Shown here: positions 6,287 to 7,160 of the stretch, one piece after another | Position numbering within the stretch: position 1 is the stretch's first letter | Layout: each line of letters begins with the position of its first letter | Source: an uncultured Stomatobaculum sp. | Lineage (GTDB): Bacteria; Bacillota; Clostridia; Lachnospirales; Lachnospiraceae | Direction of reading: 5' to 3' | DNA: 7,160 bases | Assembly (NCBI GenBank): GCA_938010625.1 | Contig: CALLVJ010000272.1 | Coordinates: 1-7,160 of the forward strand | Program-made: the position numbers and the translations under genes | Notes under the pieces: model-generated | What the model saw: the letters and a program-made list of their open reading frames with translations, nothing else | Told to the model about the DNA's origin: nothing | Databases searched by the model: none

Positions 6287-6314
6287 GGAACCGCAAGGGG
6301 AAAGAGTGAACATC

Positions 6315-7160
6315 ATGGCAAAGGATAAGAGAAGAGTTGTACTGGTTGGCTGCGGCATGGTTGGTATGAGCTATGCCTACGCAATGCTGAATCAGCAGAC
6401 TTGCGATGAGCTCGTCTTGATTGACTATGTGAAAGAGAAGGCAGAGGGAGAGGCGATGGACTTGAATCACGGTCTCGCCTTTTCCGGCTCGCACATGAAA
6501 ATATGGAACGGCACTTATGCGGACTGCAAGGAGGCGGACATCGTGACCATCTGTGCCGGCGTCGCACAGCGCCCGGGCGAATCCCGCATGGATTTACTTG
6601 CGCGGAACACCGCGATTTTCAAGTCGATTGTGGAGCCGGTTACGGATTCCGGATTTAACGGCATTTTTCTGATTGCGACAAATCCTGTTGATGTAATGGC
6701 AAAGGTCACCTGCGATCTCTCGGGATTCAATCCAAAGCGTGTGATTGGCAGCGGAACCTCGCTCGACACGGCGCGCCTCCGCTATCTGGTCGGAAGCTAC
6801 TTAAAGGTGGATCCGAGGAGCATTCACGGGTATGTGATGGGCGAGCACGGCGATTCGGAGTTTGTGCCGTGGAGTCAGGTTTGCATCGCGACCAAGCCAG
6901 TCCTCGATGTGATTGCGGAGTCAAACGGTGTCTACAAGAAAGAAGAGCTCGAGAAAATTGAGGTAGATGTGCGCACGGCGGCGGATAAAATCATTGCGGC
7001 GAAGAAGGCAACCTATTACGGCATCGGCATTGCGCTGACCCGGCTCACGAAGGCCATTCTCGGCGATGAAAGCTCGGTGCAGACTGTTTCAGTTTATCTT
7101 CGCGGCGAGTATAAGCAGCATGGTGTCTTTGCAGGCGTCCCGGCGGTGATCAATGCGAGC
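6315..7160 (+). CDS. ldh: L-lactate dehydrogenase, 3' end cut by window edge
   Basis: The first 282 residues of an NAD-dependent L-lactate dehydrogenase (family length about 315), which reduces pyruvate to lactate in fermentation. Visible features: the Rossmann motif GCGMVG (12-17); Asp37 for NAD binding; the substrate loop with Gln85 (the position that is Arg in malate dehydrogenase, so this is LDH) and Arg91; TNPVD with Asn123; Asp151 and Arg154; and catalytic His178 in MGEHGDS. In classical numbering these fit Gln102, Arg109, Asn140, Asp168, Arg171 and His195. Arg156 and His171 match Arg173 and His188, which bind fructose 1,6-bisphosphate in Bacillus-type enzymes, so allosteric activation is likely. 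The start is uncertain: ATG 6315 is the conventional choice, but an in-frame GTG at 6306 is better placed (5 nt) after AAGGGG (6295-6300). No Rex-type operator was seen upstream. Confidence 0.96.
   Translation, partial: MAKDKRRVVLVGCGMVGMSYAYAMLNQQTCDELVLIDYVKEKAEGEAMDLNHGLAFSGSHMKIWNGTYADCKEADIVTICAGVAQRPGESRMDLLARNTAIFKSIVEPVTDSGFNGIFLIATNPVDVMAKVTCDLSGFNPKRVIGSGTSLDTARLRYLVGSYLKVDPRSIHGYVMGEHGDSEFVPWSQVCIATKPVLDVIAESNGVYKKEELEKIEVDVRTAADKIIAAKKATYYGIGIALTRLTKAILGDESSVQTVSVYLRGEYKQHGVFAGVPAVINAS

Noticed and set aside
6181..6300. Rex-type redox operator upstream of ldh
   Set aside because: I looked for a TTGTGA-like half site with its inverted partner TCACAA and found no pair with proper spacing.

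Overview
The window reads as ordinary chromosomal DNA from a low-complexity, fairly GC-rich Firmicute, most likely a clostridial Lachnospiraceae relative. The pointers are strong AAGGAGG-type ribosome binding sites, a NiaR-type (3H domain) niacin repressor, a PfoR-like EIIC membrane protein, a zinc-ribbon membrane protein, a membrane-fused glycerophosphodiester phosphodiesterase and an L-lactate dehydrogenase with FBP-site residues. The genus is inference only. I see no phage, insertion sequence, CRISPR array, tRNA or rRNA.

Layout, left to right. A zinc-ribbon, single-pass membrane protein (+) is cut at its 5' end by the window edge and ends at 994. A perfect 17-bp hairpin at 1015-1052 terminates it and also serves the opposing gene. 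On the minus strand lie a PTS EIIC-like (PfoR family) membrane protein (2186 to 1095) and, upstream of it, the NiaR-like repressor (2799 to 2281). The 94-bp gap between them holds a good sigma-A-type promoter whose -10 lies inside a perfect palindrome. Divergent from niaR is a lipoprotein (+, 2933-4240) with 25-residue repeats resembling a beta-helix. It runs convergently into a membrane GDPD enzyme (minus, 6115-4250), leaving only 9 bp between the two stop codons. Divergent from that is ldh (+, from 6315), cut by the right edge.

These look like six mostly independent transcription units rather than one pathway. The one plausible functional link is niaR with its neighbours: both flanking promoter regions (2218-2236 and 2858-2907) carry perfect inverted repeats placed over promoter elements. 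That would suit local control by NiaR of itself, the EIIC-like transporter and/or the surface lipoprotein. This is an inference, because I could not match the repeats to a known NiaR box. No clearly novel system is evident. The most interesting items are this putative regulatory cluster and the repeat lipoprotein.

The longest stretch without a gene is about 200 bp, and each intergenic gap is described in the features.
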